64,000 nt of DNA. Source: Aureimonas jatrophae (lineage in GTDB: Bacteria > Pseudomonadota > Alphaproteobacteria > Rhizobiales > Rhizobiaceae). The notes under the pieces are model-generated. The model was given only the letters and a program-made list of their open reading frames with translations. It did no database searches and was not told the origin of the DNA. Location of the stretch: NCBI RefSeq assembly GCF_900104035.1, contig NZ_FNIT01000001.1, forward strand, positions 807,262 through 871,261, given 5' to 3'. Made by a program: the position numbers and the translations under genes. Shown in pieces: positions 1 to 8,713 of the stretch (positions within the stretch are counted from its first letter, which is position 1; each line of letters starts with the position of its first letter).

Positions 1-339
1 GAGGCGGGACGTTTGATCACCGACGAGGCATTGGAGTTCTCGGGCTGCGGTTCGCTCGGCGCCCTGTATCAGTTCTTCGATCGGGAAGACGCCCAACAAA
101 CCCGCGACAAGCAATCGTTCGCTTGGCCGTCCAGCGCGCTGACCGCCAGCGCGAGCGTCCGCTTTGGAAGCGGCAGAACCCGCGTTGAACGGCCAAGAGA
201 GGTCGATAGCCGGCATCCCGTCTCACGGCGTGCCGGATCAGGTTCTTGCAAGAACCAGGCTCTACCGTGACGACCGGCGGGATTGGTTGTCTCTAACCCT
301 ATCGACTGCTGTGCTTCCTCGGCATGATGAGGATGGCGT
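1..339. other. No supportable gene; perfect 16-bp palindrome inside
   Basis: Neither strand gives a frame I can assign to a protein family, and base composition looks less coding-like than the rest of the window. The stretch could be the decayed end of a gene entering from the left. It holds a perfect palindrome, GGTTCTTGCAAGAACC, at 241-256, and the next gene on the minus strand stops at 340. Confidence 0.4.
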
Positions 340-1089
340 TCAGACTTGCGCCTGCCCGCCATCGGCAAAGAGTTCGCTGCCGTTGACAAAGCTCGACTCG
401 TCGGAGGCCAGGAACAGCGCCGCTGCCGCGATCTCGTCGGGCGATCCCATCCGACCCAGCGGCACCTGTGCCTCAATGGCCGCAACAAATGCCCGCTTGG
501 CGTCCTCGGTCGAGGAAAGGCCGTGCAGGCCCGGCGTCGAGGTGGGCCCGGGCACCAGGACATTGACGCGGATGCCTCGGGCGCTGAGGTCCAGGCTCCA
601 GTTGCGGGCGAACGAGCGAATGGCGGCCTTGCTGGCGCCGTAGACACTGAAGGCCGGCGTACCTGTGCTGGCAGCCGTGGATCCGGTCAGGATCACGGAT
701 GCGCCGTCCACCAGCAGCGGCAACGCCTTCTGGACCGTGAAGAGCGTGCCTTTGACGTTGGTGGCGAAGGTGCGCTCGAAGTGTTCCTCGGTGATGTCGG
801 AAAGGGCTGCAAACTCACCGCCGCCGGCATTGGCGAACAGGATGTCGATGCGTCCCGCCTCGCTGCGCACCACGTCATAGAGCCGATCCAGATCCGCAAG
901 GTTCGCGATGTCGCCCTGAACACCGACGGCTCCACGGCCGACCTTGGCAACCGCCGCGTCGAGTTCGCCTTGCCGTCGACCCGTCATGAACACCCGGGCA
1001 CCTTCCTGCGCGAAGCGTTCGGCGCTCGCCAGCCCGATGCCGCTATTGGCACCGGTGATCACGGCCACCTTGTTGTCGAGCCTGCCCAT
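340..1089 (-). CDS. SDR-family NAD(P)-dependent oxidoreductase
   Basis: This 249-residue protein is a classical short-chain dehydrogenase/reductase with a single Rossmann fold. The N-terminus has the dinucleotide motif TGANSGIG (residues 12-19), followed by an Asn-Ala-Gly segment near 87-89, the tetrad Asn near 111, a Ser near 137 and the YxxxK pair Tyr150/Lys154. Arginines after the second strand (GRRQ, 37-40) suggest a preference for NADP(H). I chose the ATG at 1089 because AGGAG lies six bases upstream; a GTG one codon earlier is too close to it. The gene diverges from an HxlR regulator, so the pair probably forms a redox or electrophile-stress unit. The substrate cannot be read from sequence. 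Confidence 0.93.
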   Translation of the reverse strand: MGRLDNKVAVITGANSGIGLASAERFAQEGARVFMTGRRQGELDAAVAKVGRGAVGVQGDIANLADLDRLYDVVRSEAGRIDILFANAGGGEFAALSDITEEHFERTFATNVKGTLFTVQKALPLLVDGASVILTGSTAASTGTPAFSVYGASKAAIRSFARNWSLDLSARGIRVNVLVPGPTSTPGLHGLSSTEDAKRAFVAAIEAQVPLGRMGSPDEIAAAALFLASDESSFVNGSELFADGGQAQV

Positions 1090-1144
1090 CACCGTCTCCT
1101 GTGTTGACGGGCTCGATATGGACGCGCGCTGTCAGGGAGACTAG

Positions 1145-1164
1145 TACTGACCAAAAGGTAAGTA
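1145..1164. promoter_or_regulatory. Candidate HxlR operator (dyad TACTGACC-AAAA-GGTAAGTA)
   Basis: The 93-bp gap between the divergent SDR and HxlR genes contains two 8-bp arms, TACTGACC and GGTAAGTA, which match as an inverted repeat at 7 of 8 positions around AAAA. HxlR proteins bind as dimers to AGTA/TACT-containing dyads near their own promoters. The position, 18 bases before the regulator's start codon, fits control of both genes. Confidence 0.6.
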
Positions 1165-1182
1165 TAGGATGGTGGTACGAGC

Positions 1183-1542
1183 GTGGACGATACCGACTGT
1201 GGCCTCGATGTTTCGCTCGCGGTGATGGGCGGCAAGTGGAAGCCGCTGATCCTCTATCACCTACGCTTGGGCCCGCGACGGTTCGGGGAGCTGCGCCGCT
1301 TGGTGGCTGGCGTCAGCGAGAAGGTTCTGATTCAGCAGCTGCGCGAACTGGTCGAGGCGAGCGTCCTGATGCGACGCGACTACCAAGAGGTTCCGCCCAA
1401 GGTCGACTACGCCGTGACGCCTTTTGGACAAACGCTGATCGAGGCGCTGATGCCGCTCTGCGCCTGGGGCAACGCCCACCGGACGCAGGTCGAGATGAAC
1501 GGTCGAGCACCGATTGGGGAGGGGCCTGAACTCGTCAGGTGA
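1183..1542 (+). CDS. HxlR-family winged-helix transcriptional regulator
   Basis: This 119-residue protein is almost entirely the HxlR winged-helix domain. The family hallmark GGKWKPLILYHL sits near residue 17, the recognition-helix region (VSEKVLIQQLRELVEA) follows, and the wing contains YAVTPFGQTLIE. HxlR regulators usually sense reactive electrophiles or oxidants, often through a cysteine, and control a neighbouring oxidoreductase. The only early cysteine is near residue 6. The start is a GTG at 1183, with a weak upstream purine run. The divergent SDR is the obvious target, which is an inference from position and the intervening dyad. Confidence 0.92.
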   Translation: MDDTDCGLDVSLAVMGGKWKPLILYHLRLGPRRFGELRRLVAGVSEKVLIQQLRELVEASVLMRRDYQEVPPKVDYAVTPFGQTLIEALMPLCAWGNAHRTQVEMNGRAPIGEGPELVR

Positions 1543-1871
1543 GGGCTCCAGTGACGCGTCCCTTTGAGCGGTCGTTGTTGGGAGCAACGGCGACGGTCAC
1601 GTCCGCTCTCGAGTTGAAGCAGCGACCACCCGTGCGTCTGCCCTGGGTCGATTGCGGACGAACCGCTTCTGGGGCGTCCGCTTCCGTCAGCGTTGGTCGG
1701 CTCGAACGGGTGGTTTGCCGACTCTCCGCTTCTGGAGAAATGGTCGGGTTAGCGGATTTGCGAGCGTTTGATGATGAAAGCGGCATCGCTCGCCAACCAT
1801 ATATTCCAGACGGAACGGGTTAGCGGGCGCGTTGAAGTCGCTTGCCTTTCAATTGGTCCGCCGGATGCGGA
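1543..1871. other. Gap of about 330 bp without a supportable gene
   Basis: Short open frames exist on both strands, but none has a convincing ribosome binding site or recognisable family. I see no strong terminator hairpin for either the HxlR gene or the convergent transporter operon that ends at 1872. Confidence 0.4.
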
Positions 1872-3374
1872 CTACTCCTGGAATACCTCGTCGCGGCTCC
1901 GGCGGAGCGAGGGGAGAAGCGAGATCACGAGGAGGGCCACAGAGATTAGGAGCAGCCCTGCTGAGATCGGGTTCTCCACGAAGGTCGTGAGGTCGCCCCG
2001 CGACATGAGGAGTGCGCGTCGGAAGTTCTCCTCCATCAGTCGGCCGAGCACGAAGCCCAGAAGCAGGGGGGCCGGCTCGAAGCCGAGCTTGGAGATCAGG
2101 TATCCGACGACGCCGAAGACGGCGATCATCAGCACCTGCACCGGCTCGGAGTTGATCGAGAAGATACCGATGCAGCAGAACATCAGGATCGCCGGAAACA
2201 TCAGCTGGTAGGGCACCTTCAGGAGGCGGACCCACATGCCGATCATCGGCAGGTTGATGACGAGGAGCAGGAGGTTGCCGATCCACATCGAGGCGATCAT
2301 GCCCCAGAAGAGGTCGGGCGAGTTGGTCATGACGAGCGGGCCCGGAACGATTCCGTGGATGGTCATGGCGCCGACCATGAGCGCCATCACCGCGTTGGGC
2401 GGGATGCCGAGCGTCAAAAGCGGGATGAACGAGGTCTGGGCACCCGCATTGTTGGCGCTTTCCGGCCCGGCGACGCCTTCGATCGCGCCCTTACCGAAGC
2501 GACCCGGCTCCTTGGCGAGCTTCTTTTCCAGCGAATAGGCGGCGAAGGGCGCGAGCACCGCGCCATTGCCGGGCAGGATGCCGAGGATGGAGCCGAGCAG
2601 CGTGCCGCGCGCGATCGGCGCGGCGGACTGCCGGAACTCCTCGCGGCCGGGCAGGAGGCGACCGATCGTCTGGCGCACCACGTCGCGCGTCTCGACATTG
2701 TCGAGGTTGCGCAGGATTTCGGCGATGCCGAAGACGCCCATGGCGAGCACGGCGAAGTCGATGCCGTCGTAGAGGAAATCGAGGCCGAGCGTCATGCGCG
2801 ACTCGCCGGTCTCGATGTCGACGCCGACGCACGAGAGCAGGATGCCGACGAGGATCATCGCGATCGCCTTGAGGATCGAGCCGTGCGCGAGCACGACCGC
2901 GAAGACGAGGCCCATGACCATCAGCGAGAAGTACTCGGCCGGACCGAAGACGAGGGCGAGGCCCGTCAACGGCTTGGCGAGCGCGGCGATCGTGAGCGTC
3001 GCCACCGTGCCCGCGATGAACGAGCCGATGGCCGCGATGCCGAGCGCGATGCCGGCGCGTCCCTGGCGGGCCATCTGGTGCCCGTCGAGCGTCGTGACGA
3101 CGGCCGTCGCCTCGCCGGGGATATTGACGAGGATCGCCGTGGTCGAGCCGCCGTACTGGGCGCCGTAGTAGATGCCGGCCAGCATGATGAGGGCGCCGAC
3201 CGGATCGAGGCCGAAGGTGATCGGCAGGAGCATCGAGATCGTGGCGATTGGGCCGACACCCGGCAGGATGCCGACCAGCGTGCCGACGATGCAGCCGACG
3301 AGGCAGAGCCCGATGTTCTTGAGCGTCAGCGCGACCGCGAAACCGACGCCGAGATTGGAAATGAGATCCAGCAT
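1872..3374 (-). CDS. Tripartite tricarboxylate transporter, large permease subunit (TctA family)
   Basis: This 500-residue integral membrane protein has the TctA fold of about twelve membrane segments. Its N-terminal part contains the conserved GTLVGILPGVGP stretch and the central part a GSILGILPGNGA copy, the two symmetric loops expected in this family. It would form the inner-membrane channel of a secondary, solute-binding-protein-dependent carboxylate importer. It is the last gene of the run prpF-like/tctC/tctB/tctA, with the tctB stop only three bases upstream of its start. The transported substrate is unknown; the neighbouring isomerase and esterase genes suggest an aromatic-derived di- or tricarboxylate. 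Confidence 0.95.
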   Translation of the reverse strand: MLDLISNLGVGFAVALTLKNIGLCLVGCIVGTLVGILPGVGPIATISMLLPITFGLDPVGALIMLAGIYYGAQYGGSTTAILVNIPGEATAVVTTLDGHQMARQGRAGIALGIAAIGSFIAGTVATLTIAALAKPLTGLALVFGPAEYFSLMVMGLVFAVVLAHGSILKAIAMILVGILLSCVGVDIETGESRMTLGLDFLYDGIDFAVLAMGVFGIAEILRNLDNVETRDVVRQTIGRLLPGREEFRQSAAPIARGTLLGSILGILPGNGAVLAPFAAYSLEKKLAKEPGRFGKGAIEGVAGPESANNAGAQTSFIPLLTLGIPPNAVMALMVGAMTIHGIVPGPLVMTNSPDLFWGMIASMWIGNLLLLVINLPMIGMWVRLLKVPYQLMFPAILMFCCIGIFSINSEPVQVLMIAVFGVVGYLISKLGFEPAPLLLGFVLGRLMEENFRRALLMSRGDLTTFVENPISAGLLLISVALLVISLLPSLRRSRDEVFQE

Positions 3375-3377
3375 GGC

Positions 3378-4049
3378 TCAGATCGTCCCATCGTGGCGGG
3401 CGACGTCCAGGGCCGGAGGCGGCCCGCCGCGGGTTGCGAAGAAGATGAAGGCCGCAATGGCAAAGAGCACCGCCGCCGTCGCGCGCAGCGCGGTCTTGTA
3501 GGACCAGCCCGAGAAGAGGAGGTCGGCCAGCGAGCGTGGCATGATCGGGATCGGCAGGTTCAGCATGTCGCCGAAGAGCAGCATGCAGAAGGGCGTGAGG
3601 CTGAGTGCGAGGATGACGAGGTCACGCAGGCGCGCCCGCGGCGAGGCGTAGCCGCCGACCACGATGGCGAGCGGCCCCGAGATCACGAGCCCGAGCTCCC
3701 ACGTGTCGAAGCCAGGCAGATGCATCGGCTTGATGGTGAGGGCGAAGAGCGCGATGCCGGCCGTCACCAGGAGGGGACCGCGCAGCGACCAGACCGCCGG
3801 CTCGGCGTCGGAGCGACGCGTCGCGCCCGTGACGACGAGCGCGACGCCGCAGATCGCGATCAGGACGGCGACCGCCTGGGGCAGCATGGCCGGGCCGACC
3901 GAGCGCAACGTGCCGCGCGAGATGTCCGCCGTCAGCCAGAAGGCGAGCGCCGACAGGGCGATCAGCACCAAGCCGGCGGCGATGTTTCGCGGATCGGCAC
4001 CTGCACGCGGATGCGCGTACGGCGCCGCTGAACCCTTTGCGGCGTTCAT
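3378..4049 (-). CDS. Tripartite tricarboxylate transporter, small permease subunit (TctB family)
   Basis: This 223-residue protein shows the four-helix pattern of TctB: hydrophobic spans begin near residues 24, 52 and 82, with a further C-terminal span before the end. I started it at the ATG at 4049, preceded by AGGGAGAG eight bases upstream, because the 14 codons further upstream look non-conserved. TctB packs against TctA in the inner membrane. The gene lies between tctC and tctA on the same strand, as in the classical operon. Confidence 0.88.
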   Translation of the reverse strand: MNAAKGSAAPYAHPRAGADPRNIAAGLVLIALSALAFWLTADISRGTLRSVGPAMLPQAVAVLIAICGVALVVTGATRRSDAEPAVWSLRGPLLVTAGIALFALTIKPMHLPGFDTWELGLVISGPLAIVVGGYASPRARLRDLVILALSLTPFCMLLFGDMLNLPIPIMPRSLADLLFSGWSYKTALRATAAVLFAIAAFIFFATRGGPPPALDVARHDGTI

Positions 4050-4211
4050 GGGGCTGTCTCTCCCTGAAGTCTTCTCGAAGCGCCGCCCCATTCAGGCCTC
4101 CCAGGCGGACGGCGTCGCAGTCGGTATCGGCGGAGGCGAGCGGCGGCGTCGTGCGCCACGGGTGTACGAAGAACGCCCGCCCCGCCGGGCGGCGGAGCGG
4201 GCGCTTATCGA

Positions 4212-5195
4212 TCAGTCGATGCTGATGCCGCTTTGCGAAAGGAATTGGGCCCAGCGCCCGGACTCGCTCTTCATCATGGCGGCGAACTCCTGCGGCGTGT
4301 CGCCGACGATCACCGCGCCCTCGGCCTCCAGCCGCTCCTTGACGGTGGGCGAGGCGAGCGCCTCCACGGTCGCGGTGCGCAGCTTCTCGACGATCGGGGC
4401 GGGCGTGCCCTTCGGCACGGCGAAGCCGTACCAGGCGGCCGAGACGTAGTCGGGATAGCCACTTTCGGCGATCGTCGGAACGTCCTTCAGCGAGGCGACG
4501 CGCTCGGTCGTCGTCACGGCCAGCGGCACCATGTCGCCGCTGTTCATCAGGCCGAGCACGGAGGGAAGCGTGGTGACCATGAAGTCGCCGCGCCCGCCCA
4601 GCATGTCGTTGAGCGCCGGGCCGGCACCCTTGTAGGGTACATGGACAGCCTCGAGACCGGCCTGCGACAGGAATAGCTCGGTGGCGAGATGGCTCGCCGA
4701 GCCGTTGCCAGCGGAGCCATAGGTCAATTCGCCCGGATGCGCCTTGCCGTAGGCGACGAGGTCCGCGAAAGTCTTGTAGGGCGAGTTCTTGGAGACGACG
4801 AGAACCAGCGGTGACTTGGCGATCAGCGTCACGGGATCGAAGGCGGTGAGCGGGTCGAGCTTCATGTTCTTGAAGAGGTGCGGGTTCACCACCATTGGGC
4901 CCTGGTTGGCCATCAGGACGGTGTAGCCATCGGCATCGGCATTGGCGGCCTGCTGCGAGGCGACGTTGCCGCCGGCCGAGCCGTTGTTCTCCACCACCAT
5001 CGACTGGCCGAGCTTTTCGCCGACGCCGTTGGCCACCAGGCGGGCGATCGCGTCCGTGCCGCCGCCGGCGGCATAGGGCACGATCAGCTTGACCGGGCGG
5101 CTCGGGTAGTCGTCCGACTGCGCAAAGGCGGCGGGCGTAGACAAGAACGAGGCAGTTGCCAACGCCAGGGCGCAGAAAAGGCGACGGTTCAGCAT
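4212..5195 (-). CDS. Tripartite tricarboxylate transporter substrate-binding protein (TctC/Bug family)
   Basis: This 327-residue periplasmic receptor begins with a Sec signal peptide (residues 1 to about 30, ending PAAFA) and continues with the family hallmark YPSRPVKLIVPYAAGGGTD. The GSAGNGSASHLATELF stretch and the HVPYKGAGPALNDMLGG stretch are the two ligand-cradling regions typical of Bug proteins. The start at 5195 follows GGGAGGA at good spacing. It captures a carboxylate in the periplasm and delivers it to TctAB. Bug ligands cannot be predicted reliably from sequence. Confidence 0.95.
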   Translation of the reverse strand: MLNRRLFCALALATASFLSTPAAFAQSDDYPSRPVKLIVPYAAGGGTDAIARLVANGVGEKLGQSMVVENNGSAGGNVASQQAANADADGYTVLMANQGPMVVNPHLFKNMKLDPLTAFDPVTLIAKSPLVLVVSKNSPYKTFADLVAYGKAHPGELTYGSAGNGSASHLATELFLSQAGLEAVHVPYKGAGPALNDMLGGRGDFMVTTLPSVLGLMNSGDMVPLAVTTTERVASLKDVPTIAESGYPDYVSAAWYGFAVPKGTPAPIVEKLRTATVEALASPTVKERLEAEGAVIVGDTPQEFAAMMKSESGRWAQFLSQSGISID

Positions 5196-5231
5196 GTGGT
5201 ATCCTCCCATGGATGCTTGTTCTGTTGGAAT

Positions 5232-6341
5232 TCAGCCGGCGTCGGCGGCTTCCGCCGCGGGCCCGGACAGGATGACGTTGCCCTCGAAGATCCGGCGGGC
5301 GGTGCGGATGAGGCTGGCGCGGCGTACGGTGCCGTCCTCCGCGGTCTCGAGATCGATGCTGATCTTGCCGCTCGGATGCTCGACGAGGACGGCGCCCGAG
5401 CTGTCGCCGGGGGCGGCGAGGTCGTAGGCGACCGTTCCCGGCGTGCGGGCCGCAACAGCCACGCACAGCGCCCCTGTGACGGCATGCGCCTTATGAGTGC
5501 GATGGGGCACGAGATAGCGCGAGGTGATCGTGCCGTCCGCCCGGCGCGGCTCCGACAGGATCCCGATTTTGGGCACCACGGCGTTGGACACGTCGCCGAG
5601 GCCCATGCGGCGCCCGGCCTCGCGGCGCATGATCTCGAGCCGGCCGAACAGGTCGCGCCGCGCGTCGAGCTCGTCCGGCGTCTCGTTGCCCACAAGCCTG
5701 AAATCGGCGGCGCGCACCATCATCATCGGCATGGCGTAGTCGACGAGGCTGACCTCGATGCCGTCGATCGTTTCTCGGCGCTCGCCCGTGGGAAACAGGC
5801 CGCTGGTCTTGGATCCCGTGGCGTCGAGAAAGGTGAGCTTGATCGGGGCAGCCGAACCCGTGACGCCGTCGATCTCGGCCGACCCGTCGTAGGTCACCGC
5901 GCCGCCTGGCGTCTGCACCACGGCATGGATGCTCTTGCCGGTGTTGCGGTTGAAGATGCGCACCGTCGTCTCGGCGTCGCTCGGCTGGACGAGGCCGGCC
6001 TCGATGGCGAAGGGGCCGACGGCCGAGAGCATGTTGCCGCAGTTGGGGTTGGTATCGACGACCGCCTGCGTCACGCCAACCTGCGCGAAAAGGTACTCAA
6101 CGTCGATGCCGGGGCGCGTCGAGGGCGAGATGATCGCGACCTTGCTGGTCAGCGGGTCGCCGCCGCCGATGCCGTTCACCTGAAGCGGGTCGGGCGAGCC
6201 CATCATCTGGATCAGCACGCGATCCCGGCTCGCCGGATCGGCCGGCAGGTCCCGCTCCAGAACGAAGGGGCCGCGCGATGTCCCGCCTCGCATGAGAACG
6301 GTGGGGATGAGCTTGCGCGAGGGAATGGCGTGATAGGTCAT
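5232..6341 (-). CDS. PrpF-family isomerase, 4-oxalomesaconate tautomerase (GalD)-like
   Basis: This 369-residue protein belongs to the PrpF/DiaF fold. It has the RGGTSRGPFVL motif near residue 18 and CGNMLSAVGPFAIEAG, which carries the proton-shuttling cysteine of the family. PrpF itself isomerises 2-methylaconitate, whereas GalD-like members tautomerise 4-oxalomesaconate in gallate breakdown. Since prpC and prpD are absent here and a tannase-family gene lies nearby, the GalD-like role is the better guess, but it is inferred. The start at 6341 is the first Met fitting the family N-terminus and has a weak AAGAG ahead of it. It is the first gene of the transporter operon and diverges from a LysR gene. 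Confidence 0.85.
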   Translation of the reverse strand: MTYHAIPSRKLIPTVLMRGGTSRGPFVLERDLPADPASRDRVLIQMMGSPDPLQVNGIGGGDPLTSKVAIISPSTRPGIDVEYLFAQVGVTQAVVDTNPNCGNMLSAVGPFAIEAGLVQPSDAETTVRIFNRNTGKSIHAVVQTPGGAVTYDGSAEIDGVTGSAAPIKLTFLDATGSKTSGLFPTGERRETIDGIEVSLVDYAMPMMMVRAADFRLVGNETPDELDARRDLFGRLEIMRREAGRRMGLGDVSNAVVPKIGILSEPRRADGTITSRYLVPHRTHKAHAVTGALCVAVAARTPGTVAYDLAAPGDSSGAVLVEHPSGKISIDLETAEDGTVRRASLIRTARRIFEGNVILSGPAAEAADAG

Positions 6342-6357
6342 AGGCTCTTGCGTCCGA

Positions 6358-6382
6358 TGCACCAATGTCTTGTATTGATGCA
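6358..6382. promoter_or_regulatory. Candidate LysR-type operator (TGCACCAAT-N7-ATTGATGCA)
   Basis: The 96-bp divergent gap between the prpF-like gene and lysR contains two 9-bp arms that pair at 8 of 9 positions around a 7-bp spacer. The inner half-sites give the interrupted A/T-rich dyad expected of LysR-type regulators. Its centre lies about 29 bases upstream of the prpF-like start codon and 68 upstream of lysR. Confidence 0.6.
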
Positions 6383-6437
6383 GATAGGCCGGATCGGAAG
6401 CCGCGTTAAATGCAAATATTTCAGGATTTATTGCGCT

Positions 6438-7379
6438 ATGAGCATTAATTGCGAGATGCTGGATCTCCGTGCTTTTCTCTCCGTCGTGGAACTCGAAGGG
6501 TTTCATAAAGCCGCGGAAGCACTCCATCTCTCGCAGCCCGCGCTGACGCGTCGGATCCAGAAACTGGAAGCGGCGGTGGGCGCATCCCTTCTCGAGCGAA
6601 CGACCCGCCGCGTGGCGCCGACTGCGGTCGGGCGGGAACTGGTGCCACTCGTCAAGCGCATGCTCGACGAGTTCGACACCTCGCTCTTCTCGGTGCGGGA
6701 GCTTGGGCAGCGCCAGTCGGTGGTGGTGACGATCGCCTGCCTACCGACGGCAGCCTTCTATTTCCTGCCGCGCGTCATCAAACGGTTCAACGAGCAGTAC
6801 CCGCAGATCCGCTTTCGCATTCTCGACCTCAGCGCCTCGGACGGGCTGGCGAGCGTGGCGCGCGGCGAGGTCGAATTCGGCATCAACCTGTCGGCCTCGT
6901 CCGATCCCGACCTCCAGTTCACGCCGCTGATGGACGACCCCTTCGTGCTCGCCTGCCGGAAGGACCATCCGTTGGCAGCGGGCCGCGACCCGATCCGCTG
7001 GTCGGAACTGGAGGGGCATCGGCTGATCACGGTCGGGCGATCAAGTGGCAACCGGACGCTTCTCGACGCGGCTCTCGCCCGCTCAAGCCTGAGGCTTCAA
7101 TGGTTCTACGAAGTGACTCATCTGTCGACATCGCTCGGCCTTGTAGAGGCGGGGCTTGGCGTCTCGGTGTTGCCCATGTTGGCAACGCCCCAGGATGACC
7201 ACCCCTACCTCACGACCCGTCCGCTGGTAGAACCGGAGGTCTCCCGCTCGATCGGGGTGGTGCGCCGTCGCCAAAGCCGCCTTTCGCCCGCGGCCGGACA
7301 TTTTCTGGAAATGCTCCTGGGCGAGTGGCGCGAAGTTGCGGACGAGGCAACCGCACCGCTCACCGGACATTCGGCCTAA
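6438..7379 (+). CDS. LysR-family transcriptional regulator
   Basis: This 313-residue regulator has an N-terminal winged helix-turn-helix (LRAFLSVVELEGFHKAAEAL then LSQPALTRRIQKLEAAVG, about residues 9-50) and a C-terminal two-lobed effector domain. It is encoded divergently from the prpF-like/tctCBA operon and most likely activates it in response to the imported compound or a breakdown product. A second in-frame ATG at 6456 would remove six residues without touching the DNA-binding helix; neither start has a strong ribosome binding site. It could also control the downstream hydrolase and tannase-family genes on its own strand. Confidence 0.93.
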   Translation: MSINCEMLDLRAFLSVVELEGFHKAAEALHLSQPALTRRIQKLEAAVGASLLERTTRRVAPTAVGRELVPLVKRMLDEFDTSLFSVRELGQRQSVVVTIACLPTAAFYFLPRVIKRFNEQYPQIRFRILDLSASDGLASVARGEVEFGINLSASSDPDLQFTPLMDDPFVLACRKDHPLAAGRDPIRWSELEGHRLITVGRSSGNRTLLDAALARSSLRLQWFYEVTHLSTSLGLVEAGLGVSVLPMLATPQDDHPYLTTRPLVEPEVSRSIGVVRRRQSRLSPAAGHFLEMLLGEWREVADEATAPLTGHSA

Positions 7380-7509
7380 GCCTCTCGACTGAAAAAAACG
7401 AAGCCCACTGATGTGAATATCGCATCAAAATGAAGGAAAGTTGCATTTATCGCAAACGAGAAAGCATGTCAGCATTACGATGTTGGAGGGCATCGGGAGG
7501 ATGGACTAC

Positions 7510-8622
7510 ATGCCGAGCGTGGGCTTTTCGAGACGTTCGTTGTTGAAGGGAGCGGGCTCTGGGGCTGCAACCGTCGGACTTTTGCTTGCGTCCGGCGCCC
7601 GAGGCTCAGCCCAGACCGGCGCTCCGCGATCAGCATCGGCGACGTCCCGCACGGCTGTGGCCGACAGCGGGCCGTTCAGCCCCGAAGGCCTCCTGGAGAT
7701 GGAGCGGGCGGTCTACGAACTGCCCACGACCTCGCTGCTGGTCTACGACGGTGACCGGCTGGCCTACCAGTACGGCAACGGCAGCGACGTCAGCTATCTC
7801 GCCTCGGCTCGCAAGAGCATCCTGTCGATGCTCTACGGCAAGTACGTGGCCGACGGGACGATCGACCTCGACGCCACGCTCGCCGATCTCGATATCCAGG
7901 ACAACGAGACCCTGAGCGAGGCGGAGCGGCAGGCGACCGTGCGCCACCTCCTGTCCTCCGGTTCGGGCGTCTACCATCCGGCCGGAAGTCCCGGCGGCGA
8001 CGACAACAATCCGCCCCGCGGCTCGAAGGCGCCGGGCAGCCACTTCCAGTATAACAACTGGGACTTCAACGTGCTCGGCGCGATCTTCGAGAAGCGTACC
8101 GGCCGGACGCTCTTCGAGGCGCTGCGGACCGATCTCGCCGAGCCGCTCGGCTTCGAGGACTACGACATCGCCCGACAGAAGATGCTCGGCTACGGCAACC
8201 GCTCCCGCTACCTCGCCTACCACATGTTCCTGTCGGGCCGGGACATGGGAAAGCTCGGACAACTCATGCTCCGCCGGGGCGAGTGGAAGGGGCGGCAGGT
8301 CGTGCCCGCAGACTGGGTGGCCGAGAGCACGAAGGAACGCTTCACGTCGGCCCAGACCGCCGGGCCCAGCGGCTACGCCTATCTGTGGTGGACGCCGGAG
8401 AGGGCGGGCGAGGCCTGGAAGGGCTCCTATCTCGCCAACGGCAATCTCGGCCAGTTCATCCTCGTCCTGCCCGCCATCGACACGGTGATCGTGCACCGGC
8501 GCGCGGTGACGGACCAGTATGCGATGGCCCGCAACTTCGGCGAGACGGCCTACCTTCCGCCTGCCGTGAAGGTCGGGACGTTCCTCGAGATCGCCGACCG
8601 CATCGTCGCCGCCCGCGCCTGA
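7510..8622 (+). CDS. Tat-exported serine hydrolase, beta-lactamase/penicillin-binding-protein-like
   Basis: This 370-residue protein has a twin-arginine signal (SRRSLLKG at residues 7-14 and a hydrophobic run to about 30), so it is folded in the cytoplasm and exported. The class C beta-lactamase-like domain has its nucleophile motif at Ser99-x-x-Lys102, the second motif as YNN at 181-183 and a GNLGQF loop replacing the usual third motif. Such proteins are esterases, amidases or D-aminopeptidases rather than resistance enzymes. I placed the start at 7510 because GGGAGG lies nine bases upstream; ATGs at 7480 and 7501 are alternatives. The next gene, a tannase-family esterase, begins 91 bases downstream. 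Confidence 0.88.
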   Translation: MPSVGFSRRSLLKGAGSGAATVGLLLASGARGSAQTGAPRSASATSRTAVADSGPFSPEGLLEMERAVYELPTTSLLVYDGDRLAYQYGNGSDVSYLASARKSILSMLYGKYVADGTIDLDATLADLDIQDNETLSEAERQATVRHLLSSGSGVYHPAGSPGGDDNNPPRGSKAPGSHFQYNNWDFNVLGAIFEKRTGRTLFEALRTDLAEPLGFEDYDIARQKMLGYGNRSRYLAYHMFLSGRDMGKLGQLMLRRGEWKGRQVVPADWVAESTKERFTSAQTAGPSGYAYLWWTPERAGEAWKGSYLANGNLGQFILVLPAIDTVIVHRRAVTDQYAMARNFGETAYLPPAVKVGTFLEIADRIVAARA

Positions 8623-8713
8623 CTCGCAATACTCCCGCGCTGGACCGACGCGCCGCCGAGCGGCGGCGGTGCCCGCGTGTCCGCAGCGCATGCTGTTTCC
8701 CAAGGACCGTTCC

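Noticed and set aside
1..1871. Possible mobile-element remnant at the left edge
   Set aside because: No transposase motif, terminal repeats or target duplication could be made out, so I kept it as unassigned sequence.
6438..7379. A longer LysR frame reaching back to 4878
   Set aside because: Everything before 6438 is antisense to tctC and the prpF-like gene and does not belong to the regulator.
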